The notes under the pieces are model-generated. The model did no database searches. It was not told where the DNA came from and saw only the letters and a list, made by a program, of their open reading frames with translations. Both the position numbers and the translations under genes were made by a program. A DNA stretch of 33,602 nt, from the NCBI GenBank assembly GCA_028292045.1, contig JAQGMZ010000047.1:1-33602 (forward strand), given 5' to 3'. This stretch comes from Polaromonas sp. GTDB taxonomy: Bacteria > Pseudomonadota > Gammaproteobacteria > Burkholderiales > Burkholderiaceae_C. This document shows, piece by piece, positions 1-10,516 of the stretch; position 1 is the first letter of the stretch, and the number at the start of each line of letters is the position of its first letter.

Positions 1-1371
1 CTGGGGCAGCAACTCGATGCGTCCGCCGTGCGCGGCGATGTATTCCTGCACGATCGACAGCCCGATGCCGCTGCCGCGGACACCCCCCTCGGGCTGGCGT
101 TCGCCGCGGTAAAAAGGCTCGAAAATCCGTTCCCGGTCCGCCGGCGCCACACCGGCGCCCTGGTCCCGGATGTCGATATGCACCCGGCCAGGCTGCTGGC
201 TCAACGACAGTTCGATCGTACCTTTCAGGGGCGAGTAGCGAATGGCGTTGGACAGCAGGTTGGCCAGGGCGGTACCTATTTTTTCCGGGTCAACTTCCAT
301 GCGGACGGCCTCGCCGGAAAGGTTCACCGTCAGTTCCCGGGCGCGCCACTGCAGGCGCTGCGCATCGACCTGTTCCTCCATGAGCTGGAGCAGGTCGACG
401 GGTTGCCGGCGCAGCTGGCGCGCCTCGAATGCGGCGGTGTTGAAGCGCAGCAAATCCTCGATCTGGCTTTGCAGCACGCCGGTATTGTGTTTCAGAATTT
501 GCGCAATCTCACGTTGATCTTCGCTCAGCGGGCCGGCCACGCCGTCTTCCAGCAGCGACACGCCTTCGCGCAGCGACGCCAGCGGGGTCTTGAGTTCATG
601 CGAGATATGGCGCAAAAAGCGCGATTTGTCAGCGTCGAGCTCGCTCAGCCGCAGCCGCAGCCAGTTCAGCCGCTCGCCGACCAGCGCCAGGTCGGCCGGA
701 CCGTTGATGGCGATCACCTCGTCCAGCCGGTTTTCACCCAGCCCGACGATGGCGTTTTCCAGCCGTTTCAGGGGGCGGGTGAACCACACGCCAAAGGCCA
801 GCGCCATGAAAACGGCCAGCACAATGGCCCAGGTCACCTGCTGCGCCAGGTGCTGGCGGCTGGTTTCCAGTTTTTCCTGCAGCGAAAGGTTGCGCTGCTG
901 GATGGTTTGCTGCACCTGCATGGCAATGGCGGTGTTGATGCTTTCCAGCTCGCGAAATTCCTGCGCCAGCTGGTGCTCGCGGTCCAGCGCGGTGTCCAGC
1001 GGACCCACCAGCAGGTCCAGCACCGTGTCGAGGTGCATGCGCCACGGCCGCTCCTGGGCCGCGGGTATTTTTTCCTTCGCCAGGCGGGCCAGGATGGCGC
1101 TGGCGTCCCGGGCTTCGTCGCGAAAGCGCTGCCGCAGGACGCGGTCGTCCAGCACCACCGACTGGCGCGAACTGCGCTCCATCGACACGCTGCGTTCGCG
1201 CAGCGACTGGGCCGCGCCGCTCAGTTCAAGTGCCCGGCTTGCGTTGTCACGGCTTTGCAGCGTCAGGGTTTCCAGGGCAAACAAGGCCCGCAGCGAAGCG
1301 GTGCCCAGCAGGGCGGCGATCAGCAGGAACGCAATCACCAGCAGGGGGCGGAACGAGAACCGCTGCAGCAT
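1..1371 (-). CDS. Sensor histidine kinase (HAMP + HisKA + HATPase), C-terminus cut by window edge
   Basis: Manual reverse-strand translation from ATG at 1371 gives MLQRFSFRPLLVIAFLLIAALLG..., H-box HISHELKTPLASLREG, N-box NLLSNAIRYSP, G-box RGSGIGLSIVQEYIAAHGG. It runs off the left edge. GlrK/QseE-like by motif style. Confidence 0.9.
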   Translation of the reverse strand, partial: MLQRFSFRPLLVIAFLLIAALLGTASLRALFALETLTLQSRDNASRALELSGAAQSLRERSVSMERSSRQSVVLDDRVLRQRFRDEARDASAILARLAKEKIPAAQERPWRMHLDTVLDLLVGPLDTALDREHQLAQEFRELESINTAIAMQVQQTIQQRNLSLQEKLETSRQHLAQQVTWAIVLAVFMALAFGVWFTRPLKRLENAIVGLGENRLDEVIAINGPADLALVGERLNWLRLRLSELDADKSRFLRHISHELKTPLASLREGVSLLEDGVAGPLSEDQREIAQILKHNTGVLQSQIEDLLRFNTAAFEARQLRRQPVDLLQLMEEQVDAQRLQWRARELTVNLSGEAVRMEVDPEKIGTALANLLSNAIRYSPLKGTIELSLSQQPGRVHIDIRDQGAGVAPADRERIFEPFYRGERQPEGGVRGSGIGLSIVQEYIAAHGGRIELLPQ

Positions 1372-1402
1372 GGGCCTGGAAGTTGGGCGCAGGGCGGCGG
1401 GC

Positions 1403-2761
1403 TCAGGCCGCAAGGGCTTGGCCGTGTTGCGTCAGCACTTCGCCGCGCAGCGAGCGCTGGCTGGCTTCGAGGATTTTCACATCGACCATCTGGCCGATCA
1501 GGCGCGGCGGACCCTTGAGAATCACCAGCCGGTTGCATTCGGTGCGGCCGACCAGTTCGCTGGCGTCCTTGCGCGCCGCGCCTTCCACCAGGATGCGCTG
1601 CACCGTGCCCAGGCGGCTGGCGCTGATGGCGCGCACGCTGTCGTCCAGCACGGCCTGCAGATGCTGCAAGCGTTTGAGCTTGACTCCATGCGGCGTGTCG
1701 TCAGCCAGGTTGGCGGCGGGCGTGCCGGGGCGCGGGCTGAAGATGAAGCTGAAGGAGGTGTCGTAGCCGACATCGTTCACCAGCTTCATCAGCTTCTGGA
1801 AATCGTCTTCGGTCTCGCCCGGAAAGCCGACGATGAAGTCGCTGCTCATCGCCAGGTCGGGCCGGATGGCGCGCAGTTTTTTGATGGTGCTCTTGTATTC
1901 CATCACGGTGTAGCCGCGCTTCATGGCCATCAAAATGCGGTCGCTGCCGTGCTGGACCGGCAGGTGCAGGTGGTTGACCAGCTTGGGCAGCGTCGCGTAG
2001 GCGTCGATCAGCCGCTGGGTGAATTCGTTCGGATGGCTGGTGACGTAGCGAATGCGCTCGATGCCGGGAATGTCGGACACGTATTCCAGCAGGGTGGCGA
2101 AATCGGCGATCTCGGCGCCGGACTTCCTATCCGTGCCCATCGGCCCCCGGTAGGCGTTGACATTCTGGCCCAGCAGCGTCACTTCCTTCACGCCCTGGTC
2201 GGCCAGTCCGGCGACTTCGACCAGCACGTCCTCGAACGGCCGCGAGACTTCCTCGCCCCGGGTGTAGGGCACAACGCAGTAGCTGCAATACTTGGAGCAG
2301 CCTTCCATGATGCTGACGAAGGCGCTGGCGCCCTCGACCCGGGCGGGCGGCAGGTGGTCGAATTTCTCGATTTCCGGAAAACTGATGTCCACCTGCGGCT
2401 TGCCCAGCCGGGCGCGGCTGGCCAGCAGTTGGGGCAGGCGGTGCAATGTTTGCGGGCCAAACACCACATCGACATACGGCGCGCGCGCAATGATGGCCGC
2501 GCCCTCCTGGCTGGCCACGCAGCCGCCCACGCCGATCAGCACGCCCTTTGCTTTCAAATGCTTGACCCGGCCCAGGTCGCTGAACACTTTTTCCTGCGCC
2601 TTTTCGCGAACCGAGCAGGTGTTGAACAGGATGAGGTCGGCCTCGTTCATGTCCTGCGTCGCCTCATAGCCCTCGGCGGCATGCAGCACATCGCTCATCT
2701 TGTCCGAGTCGTACTCGTTCATCTGGCAGCCGAAGGTTTTGATGAAGACTTTTTTAGGCAT
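1403..2761 (-). CDS. miaB: tRNA-2-methylthio-N6-dimethylallyladenosine synthase MiaB
   Basis: [22 protein letters not shown]..., radical-SAM motif [16 protein letters not shown]-terminal TRAM-like region. The track ORF starts upstream at 2935; ATG at 2761 matches the family start. Confidence 0.96.
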   Translation of the reverse strand: MPKKVFIKTFGCQMNEYDSDKMSDVLHAAEGYEATQDMNEADLILFNTCSVREKAQEKVFSDLGRVKHLKAKGVLIGVGGCVASQEGAAIIARAPYVDVVFGPQTLHRLPQLLASRARLGKPQVDISFPEIEKFDHLPPARVEGASAFVSIMEGCSKYCSYCVVPYTRGEEVSRPFEDVLVEVAGLADQGVKEVTLLGQNVNAYRGPMGTDRKSGAEIADFATLLEYVSDIPGIERIRYVTSHPNEFTQRLIDAYATLPKLVNHLHLPVQHGSDRILMAMKRGYTVMEYKSTIKKLRAIRPDLAMSSDFIVGFPGETEDDFQKLMKLVNDVGYDTSFSFIFSPRPGTPAANLADDTPHGVKLKRLQHLQAVLDDSVRAISASRLGTVQRILVEGAARKDASELVGRTECNRLVILKGPPRLIGQMVDVKILEASQRSLRGEVLTQHGQALAA

Positions 2762-2885
2762 GGGGTGCTGCTGAATTAATCGCTCCATGCGCCCGTGGAA
2801 AGTGCGCAGGAACCTTGTTGGATGGATAAACCGGGCTGTGGCCGCATTGGCCGCCCGACGCCTTGGCGTCTCATGGCCTGGCGTC

Positions 2886-3308
2886 TCAGGGTTTGGGAAC
2901 GGCTGGAATGCTGTCGGCGGCCGTGCCGCCGCCAAAGCTGAACCAGGATGCCTTGAAGTTGGGCCGTTTCAGGCGGGCTTCCTCCGGGTTCAAGACCCAG
3001 ACTTCATGCACATTGCCCGCGTTTTCGCGCAGGTAGTTGACCACCAGTTTCTTGTTCGCCAGCGTGCCCGACATCACCAGCATGTTGTTGGCATCGCGGA
3101 TGCGCGAACCGGGCGACAGCCGCTCGGCCTTGCCGTCCAGGGTGATGACGGGCGCGGCCACCACCACCATTTCGCCGCGCAGGGCGGCTGCCGGGAACTG
3201 CCTGACCGCAGGCGTGGGTCCGGAGCTGTTGCCGGCGCAGGCCGTCAGCAGGGCCGGGGCGGCCAGGACGGCCAACAGGGCGATAAGGCGCGGTGAGCAG
3301 CGGTTCAT
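2886..3308 (-). CDS. Small lipoprotein of unknown function
   Basis: Signal peptide with lipobox LLTACAGN; 140 aa; no catalytic motif recognised. Confidence 0.7.
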   Translation of the reverse strand: MNRCSPRLIALLAVLAAPALLTACAGNSSGPTPAVRQFPAAALRGEMVVVAAPVITLDGKAERLSPGSRIRDANNMLVMSGTLANKKLVVNYLRENAGNVHEVWVLNPEEARLKRPNFKASWFSFGGGTAADSIPAVPKP

Positions 3309-3359
3309 GGTGTATGTCCAGAGGCTGTTGCAGGTTGAGGGCAGGGGCCGGAAAGCAAA

Positions 3360-3390
3360 TAGCCCCGAAAGTCATGGAATTTCGGGGCTA
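3360..3390 (-). terminator. Hairpin terminator downstream of tRNA-Met
   Basis: Perfect 11-bp inverted repeat TAGCCCCGAAA / TTTCGGGGCTA with 9-nt loop. On the minus strand it is followed by TTTGCTTT and lies just past the tRNA 3' end. Confidence 0.65.
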
Positions 3391-3399
3391 TCCGGTATC

Positions 3400-3476
3400 T
3401 GGTGGTGATAGGTGGATTTGAACCACCGACATCAGCATTATGAATGCTGCGCTCTAACCAACTGAGCTATATCACC
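3400..3476 (-). tRNA. tRNA-Met (anticodon CAU), CCA encoded
   Basis: Reverse complement GGTGATATAGCTCAGTTGGTTAGAGCGCAGCATTCATAATGCTGATGTCGGTGGTTCAAATCCACCTATCACCACCA folds as a full cloverleaf; anticodon loop TTCATAA. Confidence 0.96.
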
Positions 3477-3486
3477 TGAGTGCGAA

Positions 3487-3492
3487 ATTATA
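3487..3492 (-). promoter_or_regulatory. Putative -10 box (TATAAT) of tRNA-Met
   Basis: Minus-strand GGCTATAATTTCGCACTCA directly precedes the tRNA; perfect TATAAT; -35 weak and inside the 3' end of the upstream CDS. Confidence 0.5.
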
Positions 3493-3513
3493 GCCAGTTT
3501 TCCGGCTGTTTCT

Positions 3514-4302
3514 TCAGCGGTTCGTGAACGCAGGCTTGCGTTTATTGACGAAGGCGTCCATGCCTTCCTTCTGGTCCTCGGTCGCAAACAGCGCATGGAA
3601 AAGCCGCCGTTCGAACATCACGCCGTCGCTCAGGCCGCCTACAAAGGCGCGGTTCACCGCTTCCTTGGCGGCAAACACGCTGGGCTGGCCGTAGCTGCAG
3701 ATCATGAGCGCCGCGCCCAGGGCTTCGTCCATGAGCTTGTCCAGCGGCACGACGCGGCTGACCAGGCCGGCGCGCTCGGCTTCCTGCGCGTCCATCATGC
3801 GGCCGGTCAGCGTCATGTCCATGGCCTTGGCCTTGCCGACCGCGCGCGGCAGGCGCTGAGTGCCGCCGGCGCCGGGAATGATGCCGAGCTTGATCTCGGG
3901 CTGGCCGAATTTCGCGTTGTCGGCGGCGATGATGAAGTCGCACATCATCGCCAGTTCGCAGCCGCCGCCCAGCGCAAAGCCGCTGACCGCCGCGATCACC
4001 GGCTTGCGCACGCTGCGGATCTGTTCCCAGTTGCGGGTGATGTAGTCGTTGTTGTAGACGTCGGCGAAGCTGTACTGCGCCATGGCGCCAATGTCGGCGC
4101 CGGCGGCAAAGGCTTTTTCGCTGCCGGTCAGGATGATGCAGCCAATGCGGTCGTCGGCGTCGAACGCTTTCAGCGCGCTGCCGAGTTCGTCCATCAGCTG
4201 GTTGTTGAGCGCATTGAGCTGCTTTGGCCGGTTCAGGGTGACCAGTCCGACCTGGCGGGAATCCGGGCCCTGGGTTGAAGTCAGAATCGTTTCGTAAGTC
4301 AT
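3514..4302 (-). CDS. Enoyl-CoA hydratase/isomerase family protein
   Basis: [12 protein letters not shown]..., crotonase motifs [44 protein letters not shown] with both catalytic Glu present. Confidence 0.94.
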   Translation of the reverse strand: MTYETILTSTQGPDSRQVGLVTLNRPKQLNALNNQLMDELGSALKAFDADDRIGCIILTGSEKAFAAGADIGAMAQYSFADVYNNDYITRNWEQIRSVRKPVIAAVSGFALGGGCELAMMCDFIIAADNAKFGQPEIKLGIIPGAGGTQRLPRAVGKAKAMDMTLTGRMMDAQEAERAGLVSRVVPLDKLMDEALGAALMICSYGQPSVFAAKEAVNRAFVGGLSDGVMFERRLFHALFATEDQKEGMDAFVNKRKPAFTNR

Positions 4303-4352
4303 GCGTCGGTCCTTGTTTGAGCCATGAATCATGCCATGCCCGATGCCGTTTT

Positions 4353-6149
4353 TCAGCCTTGGCCGCCGAGCCAGTCGTTGACCCGCGCCTCGTTCCTGAC
4401 CGCCAGGCGCCAGGTGGCGGCGGCGGGCGGCAGGGCCAGTTCCAGCCGCACCAGGCGTTTGTCGCGCGCCACCAGGGCGGTCACCCGGGCCGCGTCGCCG
4501 GCGTAGAGCGCCAGGTCGTCGAGCCGCGTCATGCGCCAGCCCGCATCAGCCGTGCCGCAGGCCGGCTCCAGCCCCAGCCATTCGTCGCCTGCCGCAAAGC
4601 CTGCCTGCTCTGCCGCGCTGCCGCGCAGCACGGTCTTGATCTGCACGCCCTGGCTTTCCGTGACCCGCAGGCCCAGGCGCTGCGCCAGCTGGGCGGGCTC
4701 GTCGAGCACGGCCACGCCCTGCAGCTGCAGCAGTTCAGCCAGCGGCAAGTCGTCCCGGCCGTGGACCCAGCGGGCCAGTTCGGGCGCAAAGGAACGCAAC
4801 CCCAGTTCAGCCAGCACCGCAGCCAGGTCGGACTCCCGCAGGGGCCCGGCCTTGCAGCGCTTCCACAACGCCCGCATGGCGTCGTCCAGGGTTTTGCCGT
4901 GGGTGGCGAGGCCTTCGCTGCGCAGCGTCAGGTCCAGGCACAGGGCGACCAGCGCGCCCTTGCTGTAGTAGCTGATGGTGGCGTTGGGCGTGTTTTCATC
5001 CGGACGGTAGTACTTGACCCAGGCGTCAAAGCTTGCCTCGGCCACCGACTGCACAAGCCGGCCCGGCGCCTGGGCCACCTGGTTGATGGTGGTGGTCAAC
5101 CGTTTCAGGTAGCCGGCGTTGTCCAGCAGCCCGGCGCGGCGCAGCAGCAGGTCGTCGTAGTAGCTGGTGAAGCCCTCAAAGAACCACAACAGCCCAGTGT
5201 AGTTTTCCTGCCCGTAGCGGTAAGCCTCAAACTCTGCCGGGCGCAGGCGCTTGACGTTCCAGGTGTGGAAATACTCGTGGCTGATGAGCCCGAGCAAGGT
5301 GGCGTAGCCGTCCGGAGTCTTGGCGTCGCCCAGGCGCGGCAGGTCGCGGCGGGTGCAGATCAGCGCGGTTGAGTTGCGGTGCTCGAGCCCGCCATAGCCG
5401 TCGTCCACCGCGCTCAGCATGAACAGGTAGCCGGTATGCGGCGGTTTCTTGCTGCCGTGCCAGAAGCGAATTTCGGCCTCGCAGATTTTTTGCGTGTCGG
5501 CCAGCAGCCGGGCGCCGTCAAAGCTGGCTGCGGCGCCGGCCACCACAAAACGGTGCGGCACGCCGCGCGCGGTGAAGCTGCCGCTCCAGAAACGCCCCAT
5601 TTCCACCGGGCCATCGACCAGTTCATCGTAATTCGCGGCCTCGTAGCGGCCAAAGCCCAGGGCGTCGGTCTCTTGCGGCCTCAGGCCAGTCGCCAGGGAC
5701 CAGCCGTCCATGCCGGCGGCAGCCGGAATTTCCAGCACATGCGGCAATGCCTCCTGGCCTTCGACTCTCAGGCAGACGCTGGTGCCATTGAAAAAGCCGC
5801 GGTCCGCGTCCAGCCAGGCGGTGCGCACCGAATTGTCATGGGCATACACCTCGTAGCGCAGCACCAGCGGCTCGGCAGTCGAGCAGGCGACTTGCCAGCT
5901 GCACTTGTCCAGTTGCTCCACGCCCGGCGCGGCCAGCCCGCCCGTGCCCTGTTGCGCCTGCAGGCCCTGCAGGTTTTTGGAAAACTCCCGCACCAGGTAG
6001 CTGCCGGGTATCCACACCGGCAAGGACACCCGCTGCAGCGCAGCAGGCTGTGCAATCGTCAGCGTGATGCGAAACAGGTGGGCATGCAGGTTGCCGGCCT
6101 CGACGCGGTAGTGAAGGGGATCGGGCGCGGTGCGGGTAGGAAGGGGCAT
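4353..6149 (-). CDS. M61-family glycyl aminopeptidase with C-terminal PDZ-like domain
   Basis: Zinc motif [17 protein letters not shown] (HExxH), [10 protein letters not shown]-terminal PDZ-like segment. The start could also be ATG at 6173. Confidence 0.9.
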   Translation of the reverse strand: MPLPTRTAPDPLHYRVEAGNLHAHLFRITLTIAQPAALQRVSLPVWIPGSYLVREFSKNLQGLQAQQGTGGLAAPGVEQLDKCSWQVACSTAEPLVLRYEVYAHDNSVRTAWLDADRGFFNGTSVCLRVEGQEALPHVLEIPAAAGMDGWSLATGLRPQETDALGFGRYEAANYDELVDGPVEMGRFWSGSFTARGVPHRFVVAGAAASFDGARLLADTQKICEAEIRFWHGSKKPPHTGYLFMLSAVDDGYGGLEHRNSTALICTRRDLPRLGDAKTPDGYATLLGLISHEYFHTWNVKRLRPAEFEAYRYGQENYTGLLWFFEGFTSYYDDLLLRRAGLLDNAGYLKRLTTTINQVAQAPGRLVQSVAEASFDAWVKYYRPDENTPNATISYYSKGALVALCLDLTLRSEGLATHGKTLDDAMRALWKRCKAGPLRESDLAAVLAELGLRSFAPELARWVHGRDDLPLAELLQLQGVAVLDEPAQLAQRLGLRVTESQGVQIKTVLRGSAAEQAGFAAGDEWLGLEPACGTADAGWRMTRLDDLALYAGDAARVTALVARDKRLVRLELALPPAAATWRLAVRNEARVNDWLGGQG

Positions 6150-6290
6150 GGTGGGAAAAATGGGCCGGCCCAACTGCTGGCGCAGAAGGCGTATGTCGCT
6201 GTTGAAAGGAGCGCTATGAACGCTTGCTGTGTCGCTGCAAAAGGCAGGTCATCCCGGGATGTCGGTGCCTGGGTCCCGTGACCGCCTGGT

Positions 6291-7028
6291 TTAACGCGCC
6301 TTGGCGCTCAACAGCGTTTTTTCAATCTGCTCCGCGCCGATGGCGCCAGGCACGCGTGAGCCGTCGATGAAGAACAGCGTCGGCGTGCCGGTGATCTTGT
6401 ACCTTTTGCTGAAGGCCAGGTTGCGGTCCAGCGCGGCGGTGTCGCAGCTGGCCCTGGCGGCGGGCTGGTCACGCACCATCCAGTCGAGCCAGGCTTTGGT
6501 CCTGTCCTTGGCGCACCAGATGTTTTTCGATTTTTCGACCGAGTCCGCGCCCAGGATGGGAACCAGGAAGGTGTGGATGGTCACGTCGTTGATCTTCTGC
6601 AGGTCGCGCTCAAAGCGCTTGCAGTAGCCGCAGTTGGGGTCTTCGAACACCGCCAGCTGGCGCTTGCCATTGCCCCGGACCTGGGTGAATGCGTCTTTCA
6701 CGGGCAGGGCGGCGAAGTCGATGGCGCTGAGTTTTTCAGTCCGCTCCTCGGTCAGGTTGCGTTTGGCGCGGGTGTCGATCAGGTTGCCCTGGATCAGGAA
6801 GTTGCCTTCGGCATCGGTGTAGAAGATGTCGCTGTCGTTGACGCGGATTTCATACAGGCCGTTCATCGGCGTCTTGCTGATTTCATCGATCTTTGACAAT
6901 GCCGGCAGCCGTTCGGCCAGGTTTTTTCGAATCAGCGCTTCCTGCGCGAATGCCGAGCCCAGGGTGCAGGCCAGCAGGGCGGTCAATGCGGCCAGCCTGA
7001 AGCCGCTGGTCAGTCGATGGTGTTTCAT
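6291..7028 (-). CDS. DsbC-family thiol:disulfide interchange protein
   Basis: Signal peptide MKHHRLTSGFRLAALTALLACTLGSAFA, thioredoxin-fold active site FEDPNCGYCKRF, cis-Pro TGTPTLFF. Confidence 0.92.
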   Translation of the reverse strand: MKHHRLTSGFRLAALTALLACTLGSAFAQEALIRKNLAERLPALSKIDEISKTPMNGLYEIRVNDSDIFYTDAEGNFLIQGNLIDTRAKRNLTEERTEKLSAIDFAALPVKDAFTQVRGNGKRQLAVFEDPNCGYCKRFERDLQKINDVTIHTFLVPILGADSVEKSKNIWCAKDRTKAWLDWMVRDQPAARASCDTAALDRNLAFSKRYKITGTPTLFFIDGSRVPGAIGAEQIEKTLLSAKAR

Positions 7029-7066
7029 GGTGTTCCCTTGGTTCGTTGAATGCTTGTCAATGTGCT

Positions 7067-8185
7067 TCACAGGCCCGCCGCCTGCCGCGTCACCCAGCGC
7101 TTGAGCAAAGGGCTGCGCGCAAAGCCCTTCATGCCCCAGTTGCGCAGCGCTTGCCAGCTGTCTTCGGTCTGGGCGAACAGGCCGTGCAGCCCGTCGGTCA
7201 CCGCGCCCATAGCCGTTACATCGGCCTTGCGCGCCCGTTCGTAGCGGCGCAGCAACTTCTCATCGCCCAGGGCGCGCCAGTATTCCCGCTGCGCCAGCAC
7301 GCCGGCCAGGCAGGCAGCGTCGGCCAGCCCGAGGTTCAGCCCCTGGCCCGACAACGGATGCACCGTGTGCGCCGCATCGCCGGCCAATGCCCAGCCGGCG
7401 CCCACCCAGCGGTCTGCGCTGGACAGCGCCAGCGGCCAGCTGGCCCGCTCGCTGGCCAGCCGCAGGCCGCCTGCTTCCTGGCCGCAAACCGCCTGCAGGG
7501 CAGTGCAAAATTTTTCCGAGGGCATCTGCTCCAGCGCATCGGCGCGCTCCAGGGAGGCAGACCAGACCAGCGCCACAGAGTTCCCGTCCGGGCCGTCCAA
7601 AGGCAGCAGCGCCAGGATGTCGCCGCCCGCAAACCACTGGCGGGCAATGCCCTGGTGGGGCAGGCCGGTGGCCAACCGCGCGGCGATCGCCTTTTGCGGG
7701 TAGGCCTTGACCGTCCACTGCACGCCGAATTCGTCGCGGCTGGCGCTTTTTTTGCCTTCGCAAACAATGGTCAGCGCCGCCTTGGCGGGCGCGGTCACCA
7801 ACTCAATTTGGGGCTGGTAGCGCAACGCCTGAATCAGATGCTGCTCAAGAGCGGGTACATCGACGATCCAGGCCAGCGCTTCCTGCCCCACGCTGCCGGC
7901 GGTGAAATCAACCCGCCCGCCGTCGTCGCCCCAGACCTGCATGGCCAGGACCGGCGTGGCCGACGGCGCATCGGGCCAGACGCGCAGGGCCTGCAGCATC
8001 TGGCGAGACGCGCTGTTGAGGGCATAGGCGCGCACATCGCGCACCTCGCCGGCGGGCCGATCGCCTGCCGGGTCTGGCGCACGGCTGACCAGGGCCACCC
8101 GCAGTCGTTCACGCGCCAAAAGAAGGGCCAGGGCGCGGCCCACCACGCCGTCGCCGCGAATACAGACATCAAAGGTTTTGGACAT
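7067..8185 (-). CDS. UbiH/UbiF-family FAD-dependent monooxygenase
   Basis: MSKTFDVCIRGDGVVGRALALLLAR (FAD GxGxxG), LAGDAAHTVHPLSGQGLNLGLADA. This is the C-terminal part of the 881-aa track ORF; ATG at 8185 is the plausible start. Confidence 0.9.
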   Translation of the reverse strand: MSKTFDVCIRGDGVVGRALALLLARERLRVALVSRAPDPAGDRPAGEVRDVRAYALNSASRQMLQALRVWPDAPSATPVLAMQVWGDDGGRVDFTAGSVGQEALAWIVDVPALEQHLIQALRYQPQIELVTAPAKAALTIVCEGKKSASRDEFGVQWTVKAYPQKAIAARLATGLPHQGIARQWFAGGDILALLPLDGPDGNSVALVWSASLERADALEQMPSEKFCTALQAVCGQEAGGLRLASERASWPLALSSADRWVGAGWALAGDAAHTVHPLSGQGLNLGLADAACLAGVLAQREYWRALGDEKLLRRYERARKADVTAMGAVTDGLHGLFAQTEDSWQALRNWGMKGFARSPLLKRWVTRQAAGL

Positions 8186-8311
8186 GGCCCATTTTAAGAG
8201 TGAGTGCAGAATCAGCGCTTTGCGCGGTGGTAACCCAGTTTGTCGGGTTGCCCGATTGACATCGCGCTTCAGACCGGTTGCACCAAGCGCCAAAGCCAGG
8301 ACCCCAGAGGA

Positions 8312-9229
8312 ATGAGTTATGTATTGCGTGAATCTCCGGCCGGCATGGCCTTGGACATGAACTTGCCGGACGACGTCACGGCGCAGGTGTCCGGTCTGTT
8401 TGTCTACCCGGTCAAGTCCTGCGCCGGCGTGCAGGCGGCGCAATCGCTGCTGACCGAAACCGGGCTTGAATTCGACCGGGCCTGGATGGTTGTCGATGGC
8501 CGGGGCAACTTTTTGACCCAGCGCGAATTGCCGCGCATGGCGCTGGTGCAGCCGCAGCTGAAAACCGCTGACATGGTGCTGCGCGCCCCCGGCATGCTGG
8601 CCCTGCATGTTGCGCTGGACCGGGTGGAAGCAGCGACCCGGGTCCGCCTCTGGGGCCAGGAAGCCAGAGGTTTCGACATGGGGCCGCTTGCCGCCCAGTG
8701 GTTCACCGATTTCCTGGGAACGCCGGCCAGGCTGGTGCGTTTTGACCCGGACCACCCGCGCCGAAGCAGCCTGGACTGGACGGGTGGCATCGAGGCGCTG
8801 AACCAGTTCAACGACGGTTTTCCGCTGCTTGTCATCAGCCAGGCGTCGCTGGACCAGTTCAATGAAAAGCGGCTTGCCCAGGGCTTGGCCGCCGTGGGCA
8901 TGGCGCGTTTCAGGCCGAACATCGTGCTGGGCGATGCCGCAGGCGGGTTCGTGCTGCTGCCGCATGACGAGGACCGGCTTGACCTGCTGCACATCGACAC
9001 CGCGGTGCGGCTCAAGCCCGTCAAGCCCTGCCCGCGCTGCCCGATTCCCAATGTCGACCCGGCCACCGGCCTCAGCAGCCCGGAGGTGGGCGATTTGCTG
9101 CAAAGCTACCGCCAGGACCCGCGCCTGAAGGGTGCGGTGACGTTTGGCATGAACGCCATCGTGCTGCAAGGCGTGGGCCAGGTGCTGAAGGTCGGCCAGC
9201 CGGTGTCGGCCAGTTACGGTTTTGAGTGA
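8312..9229 (+). CDS. MOSC domain-containing protein (MOSC N-terminal beta-barrel + MOSC)
   Basis: VSGLFVYPVKSCAGVQ (MOSC_N), FRPNIVLGD and KPCPRCPIPNVDPATG signatures; RBS-like AGAGGA before ATG at 8312. Confidence 0.92.
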   Translation: MSYVLRESPAGMALDMNLPDDVTAQVSGLFVYPVKSCAGVQAAQSLLTETGLEFDRAWMVVDGRGNFLTQRELPRMALVQPQLKTADMVLRAPGMLALHVALDRVEAATRVRLWGQEARGFDMGPLAAQWFTDFLGTPARLVRFDPDHPRRSSLDWTGGIEALNQFNDGFPLLVISQASLDQFNEKRLAQGLAAVGMARFRPNIVLGDAAGGFVLLPHDEDRLDLLHIDTAVRLKPVKPCPRCPIPNVDPATGLSSPEVGDLLQSYRQDPRLKGAVTFGMNAIVLQGVGQVLKVGQPVSASYGFE

Positions 9230-9251
9230 CCCGCTGGGCATGGAATACACT
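9222..9251 (+). promoter_or_regulatory. Possible sigma70 promoter of ychF
   Basis: TTGAGT (9222-9227), 18-nt spacer, TACACT (9246-9251), overlapping the stop of the upstream gene. Confidence 0.3.
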
Positions 9252-9277
9252 TGCACCCCTGTTTTTGAAGGTTTGTC

Positions 9278-10369
9278 ATGAGTTTGAAGTGCGGCATCGT
9301 TGGCTTGCCCAACGTCGGAAAATCCACCCTGTTCAATGCGTTGACCCAAGCGGGCATCGCGGCGGAAAACTATCCTTTTTGCACCATCGAGCCCAATGTG
9401 GGCATGGTGGAAGTGCCTGATGCGCGACTCGATGCGCTGGCCGCGATCGTCACGCCGCAGAAAATCCAGCGGGCGATTGTCGAATTTGTCGACATCGCCG
9501 GCCTGGTGGCGGGCGCCAGCACGGGCGAGGGGCTGGGCAACAAGTTTCTGGCCCACATCCGCGAGACCGACGCCATCGTCAACGTGGTGCGCTGTTTCGA
9601 AGACGACAACGTGATCCACGTGTCGGGCAAGGTCGATCCGATCGACGACATCGAGGTGATCCAGACCGAGCTGTGCCTGGCCGACCTGGCCGCGGTTGAA
9701 AAAGCCCTGCACCGCGTGGGCAAGCTGGCGCGCTCGGGCGACAAGGAGTCAAGCAAGCTGGTCGCCATCCTGGAAAAATGCCAGACCGCGCTCAATGAAG
9801 CAAAACCGGTCCGCACGCTGGAATTCAGCAAGGACGAGCTGCCGCTGCTGCAGCAGTTCTTCCTGATCACGGCCAAGCCCGCCATGTTTGTCGCCAACGT
9901 GGCCGAGGACGGCTTCCAGAACAACCCGTTCCTGGACCGCCTGAAGGCCTATGCCGATTCGCAAAACGCGCCAGTAGTGGCCATCAGCGCCAAGATGGAA
10001 GCCGAAATGGCCGAAATGAGCGATGAAGACCGCCAGATGTTTCTGGAGGAGCTCGGCCAGACCGAACCCGGCCTGAACCGTTTGATTCGCGCCGCCTACA
10101 AGCTGCTCGGCTTGCAAACCTATTTCACCGCCGGCGTGAAGGAAGTGCGCGCCTGGACCATCCATGTCGGCGACACCGGTCCGCAGGCGGCCGGCGTGAT
10201 CCACACCGATTTTGAAAAGGGCTACATCCGCGCCCAGACCATCGCCTTTGACGATTTCATCGCCTTCAAGGGCGAGCAAGGCGCCAAGGACGCGGGCAAG
10301 ATGCGCGCCGAGGGCAAGGAATATGTCGTGAAGGACGGCGACGTGATGAACTTTTTGTTCAGCTCCTGA
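9278..10369 (+). CDS. ychF: Redox-regulated ATPase/GTPase YchF
   Basis: [22 protein letters not shown] (P-loop), [13 protein letters not shown]-terminal TGS region ending [12 protein letters not shown]. Confidence 0.97.
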   Translation: MSLKCGIVGLPNVGKSTLFNALTQAGIAAENYPFCTIEPNVGMVEVPDARLDALAAIVTPQKIQRAIVEFVDIAGLVAGASTGEGLGNKFLAHIRETDAIVNVVRCFEDDNVIHVSGKVDPIDDIEVIQTELCLADLAAVEKALHRVGKLARSGDKESSKLVAILEKCQTALNEAKPVRTLEFSKDELPLLQQFFLITAKPAMFVANVAEDGFQNNPFLDRLKAYADSQNAPVVAISAKMEAEMAEMSDEDRQMFLEELGQTEPGLNRLIRAAYKLLGLQTYFTAGVKEVRAWTIHVGDTGPQAAGVIHTDFEKGYIRAQTIAFDDFIAFKGEQGAKDAGKMRAEGKEYVVKDGDVMNFLFSS

Positions 10370-10516
10370 ACTTGAAGGGTTCAGCCCGCGCCGGGTAAAT
10401 TCCGGTGCCTGACGTTTAGCCTTGTTGACTTCATGCGCATGCAGCCTGTGCGCCCGCAGCCATTAACTTAGCAGCAGTCAGGAATTCACCGCCACACTCA
10501 CCAGGACATTGCCGCC

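Noticed and set aside
28-1518. 496-aa plus-strand ORF
   Set aside because: Antisense to the histidine kinase, which has clear H/N/G boxes; low-complexity Q/H/R-rich translation typical of the GC-rich antisense frame.
590-2779. 729-aa plus-strand ORF
   Set aside because: Antisense to miaB and part of the kinase; no family motif.
2857-2870. GACGCC-TT-GGCGTC hairpin between lipoprotein and miaB as terminator
   Set aside because: Short stem with no T-run on either strand; insufficient for a terminator call.
8186-9712. N-terminal half of the 881-aa minus ORF, suggesting a fused UbiH protein
   Set aside because: It is antisense to the MOSC gene and ychF; only the part from ATG 8185 matches UbiH. 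An open frame in GC-rich antisense DNA, not a fusion.
10432-10470. Short ORF MRMQPVRPQPLT upstream of the S4 protein as a leader peptide
   Set aside because: Only 12 codons, no RBS or attenuator hairpins evident; chance ORF cannot be excluded.
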